Shown: positions 32,679-43,378, numbered from the stretch's first letter. The stretch: 64,000 nucleotides of DNA from Thalassotalea euphylliae (GCF_003390335.1 NZ_QUOU01000001.1:1488001-1552000); one strand, 5' to 3'. Notes: generated from the letters alone by a model not told the origin. Made by a program: numbers and translations.

Positions 32679-35600
32679 ATGATCAGTAATACTTTTATTC
32701 ATCGCCCTAAATTTGCGATTGTCATAGCCATTGTTATTTCTCTTGCGGGCCTTATTGCGATGCAGTTATTGCCTGTAAACATGTATCCTCAAATTACCCC
32801 GCAGCAAGTAGAAATCAGCGCCGTGTACCCGGGAGCTAGCGCACAGGTCGTTGAAGAAGCGGTTATTCGGCCCATTGAAGAACAAATCAATGGTGTTGAG
32901 AACATGATGTATATTGAATCGACCGCTTCCAACAATGGTACAGCCGTCATCAATGTGTTTTTTAAAGTGGGAACTGATGGCGATATTGCTCAAGTTAACG
33001 TGCAAAATCGGGTCGCGCTAGCTGAAAGTTCACTGCCGCAAGAAGTTACACGCCAAGGGGTAAGCGTTAAGAAAAAGTCGTCGAATATGCTCATGGCGAT
33101 AAATCTATATGCTGAAAATGACACGATTGATCAGCTATTTCTGAGTAACTACGCAACCAACCAACTCACGGAACCGCTTGGCCGTATTCCCGGTGTCGCC
33201 GCGGCAACTGTGATGGGCGAGATGACTTATAGTATGCGCGCTTGGCTCAAGCCAGATCGCATGGCATCGTTAGGCATTACGGTAAGTGAAGTCAAACAAG
33301 CGCTGCAAGAGCAAAATGTGATTGTTGCGGCGGGTAAGTTTGGTGCCAGCCCTGTGGCACAAAATCAGCAATTCGAATATGCCATTCAAGCGCAAGGTCG
33401 CTTGAAAACTGCACAAGAATTCGAAAATACTATTATACGCGCGCAGGGCAATGGCAACTTCATTCGCTTGTCAGATATTGCGCGTATTGAGTTAGGTGCT
33501 GAAAACTATGCGATTGAAGCCCGCTTGAACGGCCAACCAACGGCTTTTTTGGTGATTTATCAATTACCCGATGCAAACGCCACGCAAGTTGCCGCGTCGG
33601 TTAAAAACGAGATGAGCAAGCTCGCCGAGCGGTTTCCAGATGGTTTGGCTTACGCGATTCCTTACGATACCACCAAATTTATTACACGCTCAATTGCTGA
33701 GGTGGTCGTGACGCTTTATCAAGCGGTTGGTTTAGTGATCTTGGTTGTCTTCCTGTTTTTGCAAAATTGGCGAGCAACCTTAATTCCTTCTGTTGCGATC
33801 CCCGTGTCATTAATCGGCACCTTTGCCTTTATGATGTTGATGGGGTACTCCATCAATACTATTACCTTATTTGGGCTAGTGCTCGCTATTGGTATTGTGG
33901 TCGACGATGCTATTGTCGTGATTGAAAACGTTGAGCGATTGCTAAAGGAAGAGAAACTGCCGATAAAAGAAGCGGTTGCGAAGGCGATGTCGCAAGTTTC
34001 TGGACCAATTGTGGCGACGACTCTCGTGTTGCTGGCCGTTTTTGTACCTGTGGCCTTTATGCCTGGCATTACCGGTGAGCTGTACAAACAATTTTCAGTC
34101 ACTATTTCATTTGCGGTACTTATTTCGTCATTAAATGCACTTACGTTAAGCCCAGCGCTGTGTACATTACTGCTAAATGAAAAGCAAATGAAGCCAATTT
34201 CGTGGTTGCAACCTATTGAAAGAGGAATAAATAAACTGACCGGCAGTTATAGCAATGGCGTACAGTTTATTTTGAAACGCGGTGCTAGGGTAGGCTTGCT
34301 TGTACTCGTTGGCTTTGCTGCGACAGGCTGGCTAACCAGTGCAGTGCCGACCGCATTTGTACCGGGTGAAGACCAAGGTTACGTATTTGTTGATATTCAG
34401 CTGCCTGATGCCGCATCGGCCAATCGCACTGAGGCTGTGATCGAAAAAATTACGCCAATACTGCAAGCTGACCCGGCGGTGACTGATGTGATCACGGTTG
34501 CCGGTTCATCAATGCTTGGTGGTGCGGGTGCTAACCAAGGCATGGCGATAGTGATGCTCAAAGATTGGGAAGAGCGCACAACACCTGAACTTGGCTTGCG
34601 GCAAGTGATCGGGCGCTTAATGGGGCAACTTTGGGCAATACCAGATGCGCAAATTATGATGTTTAACCCGCCACCCATTCCGGGCTTAGGTAATAGCGCT
34701 GGCTTTGAGTTTAAACTGCAAGACAGTCAAGGCGGCAGCCCGGCAGAGCTTGCACAAGTGATGAATGGGCTCATTTTCCAAGCCAATGCTCGACCAGAAT
34801 TAAATCGGGTGTTTAGTACCTACCGTGCGAGTGTGCCGCAATATCAGCTTGACATTGATCGCAATAAAGCCAAAGCGCAAGGCGTTGCATTGTCAGATAT
34901 TTTTACGACTTTACAAGCACAGCTCGGCTCGTTGTACATCAATGATTTTAGTCAGTTTGGTCGTACGTATCGGGTGACTATTCAAGCCGAAAGTGATTAC
35001 CGTGCTAAACCGGAAGATTTACATTACTTCTATGTTCGCAATAAAGATGGCGAAATGGTGCCGCTGACGACACTAGCCAAGCTAACACCCACGCTAGGGC
35101 CGACTAGCATTAATCACTTTAATCTTTATCGAAGTGCTTCTATTACCGGGCAAGCATCAGTCGGCTATTCTTCTGGGCAAGCCATTGCGGTGATGGAGGA
35201 GTTGGCAAGCCAGCTTCCGGATGGTTATGTATTTGAATGGGCAGGGCAGTCGAAACAGGAACTGGAAGCGGGTAACCTTGCGCCCATTTTGTTCGGCTTA
35301 GCGATTGTCTTTGTCTATTTGTTTTTAGTCGCGCAGTACGAAAGCTGGACAATCCCATTTTCCGTTATTGCTGCGGTACCCATTGCCATTTTTGGGGCAA
35401 TGCTGACACTCTATACGGTTGGCATGGCGAACAATATTTATGCGCAGGTTGGCCTTATTTTACTGATTGGCCTATCCACTAAAACGGCGATATTAATTGT
35501 TGAATTTGCGATGGAACTGCATGCAAATGGCGCAAGTGTGATAGACGCCGCATTACAGGCAGCCAAGTTGAGATTTAGAGCCGTGCTGATGACCGCGTTA

Positions 35601-35783
35601 TCATTCGTGCTCGGAGTGCTGCCGCTGGTGTTTGCCTCAGGTGCTGGCGCAGGTAGCCGTATATCACTGGGTCTTACCGTATTAGCCGGAATGGTTGCGG
35701 CGACTATTTTGGGCACCTTACTTGTGCCCTTCTTTTACAGTGTGATTCAGCAAATGCGCAATAAAACCGAAAACCACTCGTAG
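32679..35783 (+). CDS. RND multidrug efflux permease (HAE-1, AcrB-like)
   Basis: A 1034-residue inner-membrane proton-driven pump of the AcrB type. Signatures include MISNTFIHRPKFAIVIAIVI at the start, VQNRVALAESSLPQEVTRQG, the TM4 pair of Asp residues in IGIVVDDAIVVIENVER that carry protons, and the C-terminal TM bundle (GLSTKTAILIVEFAMEL with Lys). Twelve TM segments are apparent. No outer-membrane TolC-type gene follows; a shared channel encoded elsewhere is likely. Substrate range cannot be read. Confidence 0.94.
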   Translation: MISNTFIHRPKFAIVIAIVISLAGLIAMQLLPVNMYPQITPQQVEISAVYPGASAQVVEEAVIRPIEEQINGVENMMYIESTASNNGTAVINVFFKVGTDGDIAQVNVQNRVALAESSLPQEVTRQGVSVKKKSSNMLMAINLYAENDTIDQLFLSNYATNQLTEPLGRIPGVAAATVMGEMTYSMRAWLKPDRMASLGITVSEVKQALQEQNVIVAAGKFGASPVAQNQQFEYAIQAQGRLKTAQEFENTIIRAQGNGNFIRLSDIARIELGAENYAIEARLNGQPTAFLVIYQLPDANATQVAASVKNEMSKLAERFPDGLAYAIPYDTTKFITRSIAEVVVTLYQAVGLVILVVFLFLQNWRATLIPSVAIPVSLIGTFAFMMLMGYSINTITLFGLVLAIGIVVDDAIVVIENVERLLKEEKLPIKEAVAKAMSQVSGPIVATTLVLLAVFVPVAFMPGITGELYKQFSVTISFAVLISSLNALTLSPALCTLLLNEKQMKPISWLQPIERGINKLTGSYSNGVQFILKRGARVGLLVLVGFAATGWLTSAVPTAFVPGEDQGYVFVDIQLPDAASANRTEAVIEKITPILQADPAVTDVITVAGSSMLGGAGANQGMAIVMLKDWEERTTPELGLRQVIGRLMGQLWAIPDAQIMMFNPPPIPGLGNSAGFEFKLQDSQGGSPAELAQVMNGLIFQANARPELNRVFSTYRASVPQYQLDIDRNKAKAQGVALSDIFTTLQAQLGSLYINDFSQFGRTYRVTIQAESDYRAKPEDLHYFYVRNKDGEMVPLTTLAKLTPTLGPTSINHFNLYRSASITGQASVGYSSGQAIAVMEELASQLPDGYVFEWAGQSKQELEAGNLAPILFGLAIVFVYLFLVAQYESWTIPFSVIAAVPIAIFGAMLTLYTVGMANNIYAQVGLILLIGLSTKTAILIVEFAMELHANGASVIDAALQAAKLRFRAVLMTALSFVLGVLPLVFASGAGAGSRISLGLTVLAGMVAATILGTLLVPFFYSVIQQMRNKTENHS

Positions 35784-35790
35784 TGTTAAC

Positions 35791-35820
35791 AAAAAAGCGG
35801 CAATAGGTATTGCCGCTTGT
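35791..35820. terminator. Bidirectional Rho-independent terminator
   Basis: The stem GCGGCAAT (35797-35804) pairs with ATTGCCGC (35809-35816). On the minus strand it is followed by six T residues, serving the prsT gene; on the plus strand TTGTTCGTTTTT follows, serving the RND operon. Confidence 0.75.
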
Positions 35821-35887
35821 TCGTTTTTATTAAGGTATTGATAACCAACATTAAGTCGTCGATAAATTTATGGCTTTGAGCTTTTGT

Positions 35888-38686
35888 TTAGTTGTTTTGC
35901 TCGCCTACTGCCAAAACACGTAGTAAATCTTTCGCATCACTCTTACCTTTAAAATCTAACGTGCTATTGAGGGCTTTTTCTAGTGCTATTTTGGCTTCAA
36001 CATCTCGCTCTAGTTTATGCAAGGTATAACCGATGTGATAAGAAATTGCCGGATCCTCAGAATTCAATGCGTTAGCATTCCTTAGCTTTTTCAATGCCTT
36101 ATCGTATTCTCCTTGTTTTACCATTATCCAAGCTAAGGTGTCGATTATTGCCGCTGAATCTGGCGCAATAACTAGGGCACGTTCAGCAAATTGCTTGGCT
36201 TTAGCTAAATCCAAATCCATATAAATGAGCGCTAGGTTATTGAGAATATTAGGGCTATTGGTAAGGCCTGTTGCTAGCAGTTGCTCATAGTGGTGCTTGG
36301 CTTTACGGTATTCTTTATTTATCAGGTAAAAGTCAGCTAACAAATTACGCGTCATGGCTAACGCATTTGGCTGCTGGCAAATAGCTTCTAAGGTGCTGCT
36401 AAAGGTTTTTTTACCTATGCCATCAACGGCTAGTAAATAGAGCTGCACCGTTGCTTCCCTAAAATTATTATCAAGTGATAATGCGCGTAAAAACGCTTGT
36501 TGTGCTTTTTGCGGCTTTTGCTGTTTTAACCAAAAATTACCAAATAGTAATTGCACATTAGCGTTGTTGGGAAATTGGCGATCAAGCTCAACGATCAGTT
36601 GTTTAGCTTGATTTGGTGACATGGTTTGAATAGCAAACTTAGCTTGTGTCAGCAGTAGCAACAAGTTATCTGGCTGCTGCGTTAATGCTTGCGCTAAGGT
36701 AGTTGCTGCCGCATCTAAGTTATTTACTTTTTCATATAATAAACTGAGTTGATAATACTCGTCGGCGTTTCTGGCAAGGCCAAGTAATATGCCAATCGTT
36801 TTTTCTGCCTCTTGAAATTGCGCTAACTCAATTAAAATATTCGCTTTATACAACAAATATTTAGGCTCTAAAAATGTTAAATCGGTTAACTTGTTTGCGG
36901 TTTCAAGTGCTGAGATAAAGTTTTTTTGCTGATACTGAATAGACAGTAGAGTGTCTAACGCTCGTTGATTTGAACTATTGTTACTCAATATCTGTTCAAT
37001 GTAAGCAATTGCTTCATCAGGCTGTTGGGTATCGCGTAATAACTTGGCATGCAGCAAACGTAGATCATCACGCTCCTTGTTGTTACTTAATAGCTGAGTA
37101 GTTACTGATAAACCTTGAGTGAAGTCTCCTGAACGCGCGTAAGCATTGGCTAGATTATAACTGGCACTAAAAAACTGCGGCGCTTGCTTAACGATTTGCT
37201 GAAATTGTTTAATGGCCGCTTGCCATTGTTGCTCTCGCAAATAAATAACGCCTTTTAAGTTTAAAAAGCTAATATTGTCAGGTGCAATTGTCAGTAACTG
37301 ATCCGCAATTTTATGGGCTAGCGGATATTCGCCCATTTCAATATAAATCAAACTTCGATTGAGTTCATAGCTGGCATTATATTGTTCCGGAGCATTGTGG
37401 TTCAGTAGCTCAATGGCCTCATCAAACCTTTTGTTAAAAGCTAAATAACTGGCTTTAGCACTAATGACTCGCCGATTGTTAGGGTATGTTTTCTCGAGGT
37501 TTTCTAAAATATTTTTAGCTTTATAGATGTTGTTATTTTGCTGATATATTTCAAATAGTTTTAATGATAACAAGAGATCTTTGGCAATTACTGGCTCATT
37601 TCTTTCGAGTAGAGTTTGTACCTTATCCGTTTGCCCTTGTTGCAGATAAATTGCCGTTAGCATGTTTAAGCCAGACAAATCATCTGGGTTGCTATTAACA
37701 AAGAAGATTAGTTCTTTTTGGGCGAGTTCTAGATTGCCTTGCATAAAAGCGGCAGTACCTGAGACGTAGGCTAGAGAAGATTGGCTGTTCTTTTGCGCAT
37801 CAGTTAAAAGTGAAAGTTTAGCGCTAATATCATTTAATAGTTGCTGTGCCTGCTCAAGTTGATTGGTATTGGTTAATAGCTGGCTTTTTAATAAACGTGC
37901 ATAAGGGTCGTTGGGGGTGGCAGTGATAATATCTTCAACAATTTTCAACGCTTTTTCATACTGCTTTTCATCCGTATACATATGAGCCAAAGCACGTAAA
38001 ATTATCGGGTCATTTGAATCGAGCTGGTAAGCTTTTTCGAGTGCGTTTAATGCCTCTTTTTGCAGCCCTTGCGCTTTATAAAATTCCGCATATAAATTCC
38101 ATACTTTACTGTTATCCGCAGCTAAGGTTAACAGTTGAGTGATTTCTTCCTTAGCCTGTTTAAATTGCCGATTAGCAATATAAAAATTAGTTAAAGAACT
38201 GAGCACATTAATATTATTGGGCGCTAGCTGCTTAGCGGTAATAAGTGCGTCATGAGCTGGTTGATACTGATTAAGGGCAGAGTAAGCAATGCTCTTTAAG
38301 GGCAGAGTCTTAATGCTATTTTGCTGAGAAAGACTCAATTTATTAAGCAGGTCGATCATTTCTTGATGCCGACCTAATAACAACATAGAGCGTGCTTGCT
38401 CAAAGATAAATTGGTTAGCGTCTGCGCCCATTAACGCGGCTTCTTCAAATTCTTGAAGGCCATCACGATATAACCCTTTAGACAGCATCACTTTACCCAT
38501 TAGTATTTTTGCGGGTAAGCTGTCCTGCTCCGCATGTAGGGCATTTTTTAAGTGAACATAGGCGGCATCAACATCATTGTTTTGATAGGCGGATAGTGCG
38601 TTTTCATAATCTTGATTCGCATAAACATTGATTGATATTGAGCTCAATAACAGCGCTAAATAAAGGGAGGGCAAACGGTTAACCAT
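35888..38686 (-). CDS. prsT: PEP-CTERM system TPR-repeat protein PrsT
   Basis: A 932-residue exported protein with a signal peptide (cleavage after VYA, about residue 23) followed by about twenty tetratricopeptide repeats (patterns such as WNLYAEFYKAQGLQKEAL and ALAHMYTDEKQYEKAL). The length and the lack of other domains fit PrsT, the TPR protein found with exosortase/PEP-CTERM systems in bacteria that make exopolysaccharide. No lipobox is seen. It lies 86 bp downstream of a PEP-CTERM substrate gene on the same strand, separated by a terminator. The exosortase itself must be elsewhere. Confidence 0.82.
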   Translation of the reverse strand: MVNRLPSLYLALLLSSISINVYANQDYENALSAYQNNDVDAAYVHLKNALHAEQDSLPAKILMGKVMLSKGLYRDGLQEFEEAALMGADANQFIFEQARSMLLLGRHQEMIDLLNKLSLSQQNSIKTLPLKSIAYSALNQYQPAHDALITAKQLAPNNINVLSSLTNFYIANRQFKQAKEEITQLLTLAADNSKVWNLYAEFYKAQGLQKEALNALEKAYQLDSNDPIILRALAHMYTDEKQYEKALKIVEDIITATPNDPYARLLKSQLLTNTNQLEQAQQLLNDISAKLSLLTDAQKNSQSSLAYVSGTAAFMQGNLELAQKELIFFVNSNPDDLSGLNMLTAIYLQQGQTDKVQTLLERNEPVIAKDLLLSLKLFEIYQQNNNIYKAKNILENLEKTYPNNRRVISAKASYLAFNKRFDEAIELLNHNAPEQYNASYELNRSLIYIEMGEYPLAHKIADQLLTIAPDNISFLNLKGVIYLREQQWQAAIKQFQQIVKQAPQFFSASYNLANAYARSGDFTQGLSVTTQLLSNNKERDDLRLLHAKLLRDTQQPDEAIAYIEQILSNNSSNQRALDTLLSIQYQQKNFISALETANKLTDLTFLEPKYLLYKANILIELAQFQEAEKTIGILLGLARNADEYYQLSLLYEKVNNLDAAATTLAQALTQQPDNLLLLLTQAKFAIQTMSPNQAKQLIVELDRQFPNNANVQLLFGNFWLKQQKPQKAQQAFLRALSLDNNFREATVQLYLLAVDGIGKKTFSSTLEAICQQPNALAMTRNLLADFYLINKEYRKAKHHYEQLLATGLTNSPNILNNLALIYMDLDLAKAKQFAERALVIAPDSAAIIDTLAWIMVKQGEYDKALKKLRNANALNSEDPAISYHIGYTLHKLERDVEAKIALEKALNSTLDFKGKSDAKDLLRVLAVGEQNN

Positions 38687-38721
38687 ATAATACGTCCAAT
38701 AAATGGTTTAATAAAAATGTC

Positions 38722-38749
38722 ACAAAAAAAGATGGCCTGAGCCATCTTT
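38722..38749 (-). terminator. Rho-independent terminator of the PEP-CTERM gene
   Basis: The stem AAAGATGGC (38728-38736) pairs with GCCATCTTT (38741-38749) and on the minus strand a run of seven T residues follows. It lies 24 bp past the PEP-CTERM protein stop. Confidence 0.85.
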
Positions 38750-38772
38750 CAAAAATACTTCAACCACAGGAA

Positions 38773-39630
38773 TTATTTCAAGGAAAATTTTCTTGAAGCC
38801 AAGCCTGCTAATGCCATTAACATTAAAACGAAAGTGGCAGGTTCTGGTATTGAGTTTGGTGGCGACGTTGTTTTAGTGGTGAATGATAAGCTCGCAAGTT
38901 TAAAACCATCGTTGCCTTCATGGCTATTAGCACCAGAGCCAAAAATTGAATTAAAGGCACTAATTATCCAATAGCGAGAATGTACATTGGTATTAATATC
39001 AGAATAATAGCCAGAGTTCTTTTGGATTTCTGCATAGCCATGGCCAACCGAGTTGCTTGATTTTATGTGGTCGAACGTTGAATGATCAACATGGTTATTT
39101 TTTAATGCAGCATAAGAGATCTCGTTCATATTAACAGCTTCATGCTCATTCACTTCATGCTTCTTGTCGTTATTGTCTAACACTTTGTTATTTATCCAAG
39201 AAAATGTTGCTCCGGTTAGTAGCACTTCTTTATCAAATTCAATCATAAAAAAGTCATAATCTCGAAAGCCACAATTTCCTAAGTTATCAGCAGAGTGGCC
39301 GTAGCTGCCACAATAATCTGGTTTGGAGCCAGCCTCATCTCTATTGGTTAAGGCCCAGCCACCTTTATCATCTTCCTCAAGAAATTTTGCTCGTTTAATA
39401 ATATGATCTGCGCGGTTGACGTTACCACTAGTATCAGACCAACCAGAAACCGTTGCAGTTGTACCGTAAGAGGTCACCGTAAACGCATTGTGGTCATTTG
39501 ATGTCCATTTAAATTGATGGCCAGAATCGTTGTGGTTTTTTGAACTGATTACTAGTTGGGTTGCTGAGGCAAACGTCGTTGCTGCCATCAAAATACCTGA
39601 AAGAATCCATTTACTTGTTTTTATATACAT
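38773..39630 (-). CDS. PEP-CTERM sorting-domain protein
   Basis: A 285-residue exported protein: signal peptide at the start, a secreted domain, and a C-terminal sorting signal with SIPEPATFVLMLMALAGLA followed by the basic end SRKFSLK. This tripartite tail is cut by exosortase and the protein is delivered to the cell surface or extracellular matrix. The start at 39630 is preferred because GGAG precedes it; an ATG four codons upstream at 39642 is less likely. The rest is His- and Asn-rich with no recognised fold. It is transcribed in the same direction as prsT. Confidence 0.87.
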   Translation of the reverse strand: MYIKTSKWILSGILMAATTFASATQLVISSKNHNDSGHQFKWTSNDHNAFTVTSYGTTATVSGWSDTSGNVNRADHIIKRAKFLEEDDKGGWALTNRDEAGSKPDYCGSYGHSADNLGNCGFRDYDFFMIEFDKEVLLTGATFSWINNKVLDNNDKKHEVNEHEAVNMNEISYAALKNNHVDHSTFDHIKSSNSVGHGYAEIQKNSGYYSDINTNVHSRYWIISAFNSIFGSGANSHEGNDGFKLASLSFTTKTTSPPNSIPEPATFVLMLMALAGLASRKFSLK

Positions 39631-39946
39631 ACTGAACTCCATATCCAGAGAGCTGTTTTTACGCTGAAGTTGAAAAACACTATTATTTAAACTGGTTAAC
39701 TACTGACTATTGTAAATTAATGCAATTAATATGCAAATTATAAAAAAACAATGCTATACAATGAGTTACATTCCTAAGTGGATTTTTTCGTTAGTCAGTT
39801 GTAAAGCGATTTGACACTTGTCAGTTACATTATAATCTAGCTGTCTATTGTGACTAAACTTAGCTTGAAACAGAGCAGTTTACCATGCAAATTTGATGCA
39901 TTCGTTGCGATAATCATACAAACATCCGCGTTCAATCACTATGCGA
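39631..39946. other. Intergenic AT-rich stretch
   Basis: A 316-bp AT-rich region between the PEP-CTERM gene start and the amidohydrolase end. It should hold the PEP-CTERM gene promoter. No reading frame, repeat or clear terminator was seen. Confidence 0.4.
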
Positions 39947-41617
39947 TTACTGGTGATAAACTTTACGCCCGGCAATCCAAGTTTCCAGCACTTTGTTTTG
40001 CCAAATACTCTTAGGGGCTTGGTTGAAGAGATCTTCTTTAATCAAAACAAAGTCTGCTTGTTTGCCCGGCGTTAAACTGCCCAGCAGCGCTTCTTGGTGG
40101 CCTGCATAAGCTGCGTCTAGCGTAAAACTTTTAAGCGCTTCTACTGTGGTCAGTGCTTCCTTTGAAATCCAGCCGCCAAGTGGCTGATTGTTTCTGTCTT
40201 GGCGAGTGATAGAAGCGTGCAAACCGAAAAATGGGTTGGTAGGTTCAACTGGAAAGTCTGAACCGTTGGCAATGCGCGCACCAGCGTTTAATAGACTGCG
40301 CCATGCGTAAGCGCCTTTTAATCGCTCCTTGCCAATTCTGTCTTCTGCCATGTTTTTATCACTAGTGGCGTGAGTCGCTTGAATTGAGGCAATCACATTC
40401 ATTTGTGCAAACTTGGGAATGTCTTCTGGGCGCAATACTTGGGCATGTTCGATACGGTGGCGCATGGCTTGACTGCCCGATTGTTTGATTAACTTAGCAT
40501 AGTGATCAAACGTTAAGGTATTTGCGTGATCGCCTATTGCGTGAGTATTGACTTGAAAGCCTTTTGCCATTGCCGTGTTAATGTAATTGGCTAGGTCTTT
40601 ATTGTCGTGTAGCAATATGCCTTTGGTGCCTGGTTGATCAGAATAATCTTCATGTAAGGCCGCGCCGCGACTGCCTAGGGCGCCATCAGATTGTATCTTT
40701 ACGCTGTTAAATTGAAAGAAATGATCATCTGATGCGTATTGGCCTTGTGCAAGCTTCTGCTGCCACCCTTCACTTGGCAAATACAGCATGGCATTTATGC
40801 GAATTGGCATTTGTTTGTCGTTTGCAAGCTCTTGATATAGTTCAAGGTGATCAGCGGTAACCCCAGCATCGTGAACACTGGTTAAGCCTACTTGGGCAAG
40901 CGCCTTCATTGCTTTTACGAGTACGCGTTTTTGCTCTGCTTTGGATAATGGCGGAATCTTATCGGTGATCAAATTCATCGCATAATCAATAAATACACCG
41001 GTTGGGTTACCTTGATTATCTTTGATGATTTCACCGCCAACAGGTGCTTTCGTGTCTTTAGTAATACCTGCTAACGCCATGGCTTTAGTGTTCGCCCAAC
41101 CCGCATGACCATCAATGCGCTGCAAAAACACGGGCGTGTTAGGGAATAATTTATCGAGTGAGGCGGCGGTTGGAAATTTATCACTTGGCCACTGCACCTG
41201 ATTCCAGCCTCGGCCTTGTATCCAGCGTTGGTCTGGATTGTTATCACGATAGGCTTTAACACGTGAAACTGCCTCTTGCTCACTGGCTGAGTTGACGAGA
41301 TCGACCCGCATTAGGCTCAGGCCGTAATTAAGCACATGGCCGTGTGCGTCAATTAAACCCGGTAGCATACTATTACCTTGACCATCGATAACCTTAACTG
41401 AGTTATCGAGACTGTTCGGTTTTACCGCATAAATATGGTCAATTTTGTCGTCTGTAAACTGAATGGCAGAGAACTGGGTCAGCTTACCATCGTTAATGGT
41501 ATAGCCTTTGACATTATGGATAAGAGTCGTGGCGGCTTGGGCTGCTCCACTACAAATTGCTAATGCCATCATCAAAGATGACAGAGCCGATAGGCGCTCT
41601 AGTAAAGGTAAGTTCAT
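39947..41617 (-). CDS. Secreted amidohydrolase of the YtcJ-like family (Amidohydro_3)
   Basis: A 556-residue metal-dependent hydrolase with a signal peptide (cleavage after AQA, about residue 28). Metal-binding motifs are LPGLIDAHGH (HxH), the Lys in VKIQSDGALGSRG, His in THAIGDHA and HRIEHAQ, and Asp in NGSDFPVEP. Such enzymes hydrolyse cyclic or acyl amides; the substrate cannot be predicted. It is downstream of lnt on the same strand with a 159-bp gap, so it is probably not part of that operon. Confidence 0.87.
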   Translation of the reverse strand: MNLPLLERLSALSSLMMALAICSGAAQAATTLIHNVKGYTINDGKLTQFSAIQFTDDKIDHIYAVKPNSLDNSVKVIDGQGNSMLPGLIDAHGHVLNYGLSLMRVDLVNSASEQEAVSRVKAYRDNNPDQRWIQGRGWNQVQWPSDKFPTAASLDKLFPNTPVFLQRIDGHAGWANTKAMALAGITKDTKAPVGGEIIKDNQGNPTGVFIDYAMNLITDKIPPLSKAEQKRVLVKAMKALAQVGLTSVHDAGVTADHLELYQELANDKQMPIRINAMLYLPSEGWQQKLAQGQYASDDHFFQFNSVKIQSDGALGSRGAALHEDYSDQPGTKGILLHDNKDLANYINTAMAKGFQVNTHAIGDHANTLTFDHYAKLIKQSGSQAMRHRIEHAQVLRPEDIPKFAQMNVIASIQATHATSDKNMAEDRIGKERLKGAYAWRSLLNAGARIANGSDFPVEPTNPFFGLHASITRQDRNNQPLGGWISKEALTTVEALKSFTLDAAYAGHQEALLGSLTPGKQADFVLIKEDLFNQAPKSIWQNKVLETWIAGRKVYHQ

Positions 41618-41776
41618 AGTGACTCACTTATTATTATTCCTTTTAGCGCTCAATCATATGATCAAATAGCGATAAAGCAAAGAATGGAAGCAAAGGGAAA
41701 AGCAAAAAATGAAAGTGGTGCCAGTTGCAGAATACCTGCTAAGTGATATCTACTATGTAATACCTGTGCTAATTAG

Positions 41777-43345
41777 CTAGATTTTCTTGTTTTTATTGAT
41801 AGCGAAGACAAGCAAAAAGATAACAAAAGCAAGAATAAAAGTAGGATAGCGCTGATATTGGCTAAATGGTGTGTAACCTTGTACGAGTGGCACATCCGCT
41901 TTAAGTACTTGCTCTTCAAACTGAGGAATTCGAGCGATAAACTGCCCTTGATGATCAACCGTTGCAGTGACGCCGGTATTGGTTGAGCGCACTAGCGGGC
42001 GACCAAATTCCAATGCCCGCATTTGCGCGATTTCCATATGCTGGTGTGGTCCATGAGAGGTACCAAACCAAGCGTCGTTACTAACGGTAAGCAACATATC
42101 GGTATTAGTTTTAAAGTTAGCGTGAAGCTGCTCAGGAAAAGCAATTTCAAAGCAAATTAACGGTGTGATGGAAATACCATTTGCCATTAAATTGGGTTGT
42201 ACATAATCACCACGGGTAAAGGATGACATCGGCAAGTTAAAAAATGGCGCTATCGGGCGCAACCACTCTTGAAATGGCACAAACTCGCCAATTGGCAGTA
42301 AGTGGTGCTTATAAAATCGGTTAGCATTGGGGTAGAAGTAACTGCCATTAGTATCGCTCGCATTTTCTTTGCCCAAGACAATTAAGCTATTGAAATACTG
42401 TTTGCTTTCAAAGTTGTAATTGATAATACCCGTAACAATTGCGGTGTCATTGAGCGCCGCAGCACTGTTGGCCATATCTAAAAACTCACCAGCTAAAGGC
42501 TCGACTTTGGGAATAGCAGATTCTGGCCAAACAATAAGATCAGCGTCATAATTCGCGCGGGTCAAATCTAAGTATTTGAGCATACTTGGCCATTCTTGCT
42601 CAGGCGCCCATTTCAATTCTTGTGCGATATTTCCTTGTACTAGCGCTACAGACTTAGTTTCGCCTGTTGGTATCACAAACGTATATTGTTGGCTTGCAAT
42701 AACACCTAAAACGCAAGTTGTTAGCAGAGTGAGTGCTACCTTGGTTTGCTGTTTAAAGCACACGTGCAGGGCGCTTACCACCATAACAAGCATTACCAAG
42801 CTGATACCGACTTCGCCAATAATGGGGGCAAGGCTTGCCAGCGGCGAATTTAGCTGACTGTAGCCGATGGAGAGCCAAGGAAAGCCCGTAAGTACCCAGC
42901 CTCGCAGCCACTCGGTGAGTATCCAAATACTCGGAAATAACAGCAAGTTCAGCTGTCGATTGGTTGAGCACCTAGCACTGAGGTAGCCAGCAAACGCAGG
43001 AAATAAGGCTAAGTAAGCGCATAGCAGCGCCATTAAGCCCAATGAGGCGATAAGTGGCAGCCCACCAAACTGATCAATACTGACATGCACCCAGCTAATG
43101 CCTGCACCAAACCAACCAAGACCGAAAAAGTAGCTGCGCTGCGCCGCTTGTTTAGGGGATTGGCGATAAAGTAATGCGCCCCAACAACTCAGTGCGATAA
43201 AGCTTACCCACCAGTGGTTGTATGGGGCATAAGCAAACACCATGGCTAGACCTGAGCCAAAGCTCAGCCAATTCTGCCAAATAGCGCAGGCTTGTTTTAG
43301 GCGAGCGGTGGTGCCTTTGAAGCCTTTTATCGTTTGAGTGAGCAT
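41777..43345 (-). CDS. lnt: Apolipoprotein N-acyltransferase
   Basis: A 522-residue inner-membrane enzyme that adds the third acyl chain to lipoproteins. About six N-terminal membrane segments precede a nitrilase-like periplasmic domain with the catalytic residues: Glu in WPESAIPK, Lys in FYKHHLLPIGEFVPF and Cys in PLICFEIAFP. It is the last gene of the miaB-phoH-ybeY-corC-lnt series. A final membrane helix ends near the basic tail NKNKKI. It is needed by the many lipoproteins in this window. Confidence 0.95.
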   Translation of the reverse strand: MLTQTIKGFKGTTARLKQACAIWQNWLSFGSGLAMVFAYAPYNHWWVSFIALSCWGALLYRQSPKQAAQRSYFFGLGWFGAGISWVHVSIDQFGGLPLIASLGLMALLCAYLALFPAFAGYLSARCSTNRQLNLLLFPSIWILTEWLRGWVLTGFPWLSIGYSQLNSPLASLAPIIGEVGISLVMLVMVVSALHVCFKQQTKVALTLLTTCVLGVIASQQYTFVIPTGETKSVALVQGNIAQELKWAPEQEWPSMLKYLDLTRANYDADLIVWPESAIPKVEPLAGEFLDMANSAAALNDTAIVTGIINYNFESKQYFNSLIVLGKENASDTNGSYFYPNANRFYKHHLLPIGEFVPFQEWLRPIAPFFNLPMSSFTRGDYVQPNLMANGISITPLICFEIAFPEQLHANFKTNTDMLLTVSNDAWFGTSHGPHQHMEIAQMRALEFGRPLVRSTNTGVTATVDHQGQFIARIPQFEEQVLKADVPLVQGYTPFSQYQRYPTFILAFVIFLLVFAINKNKKI

Positions 43346-43378
43346 TAATGCGTGTGTCAGTGGGTGAGCTGCTAAAGA

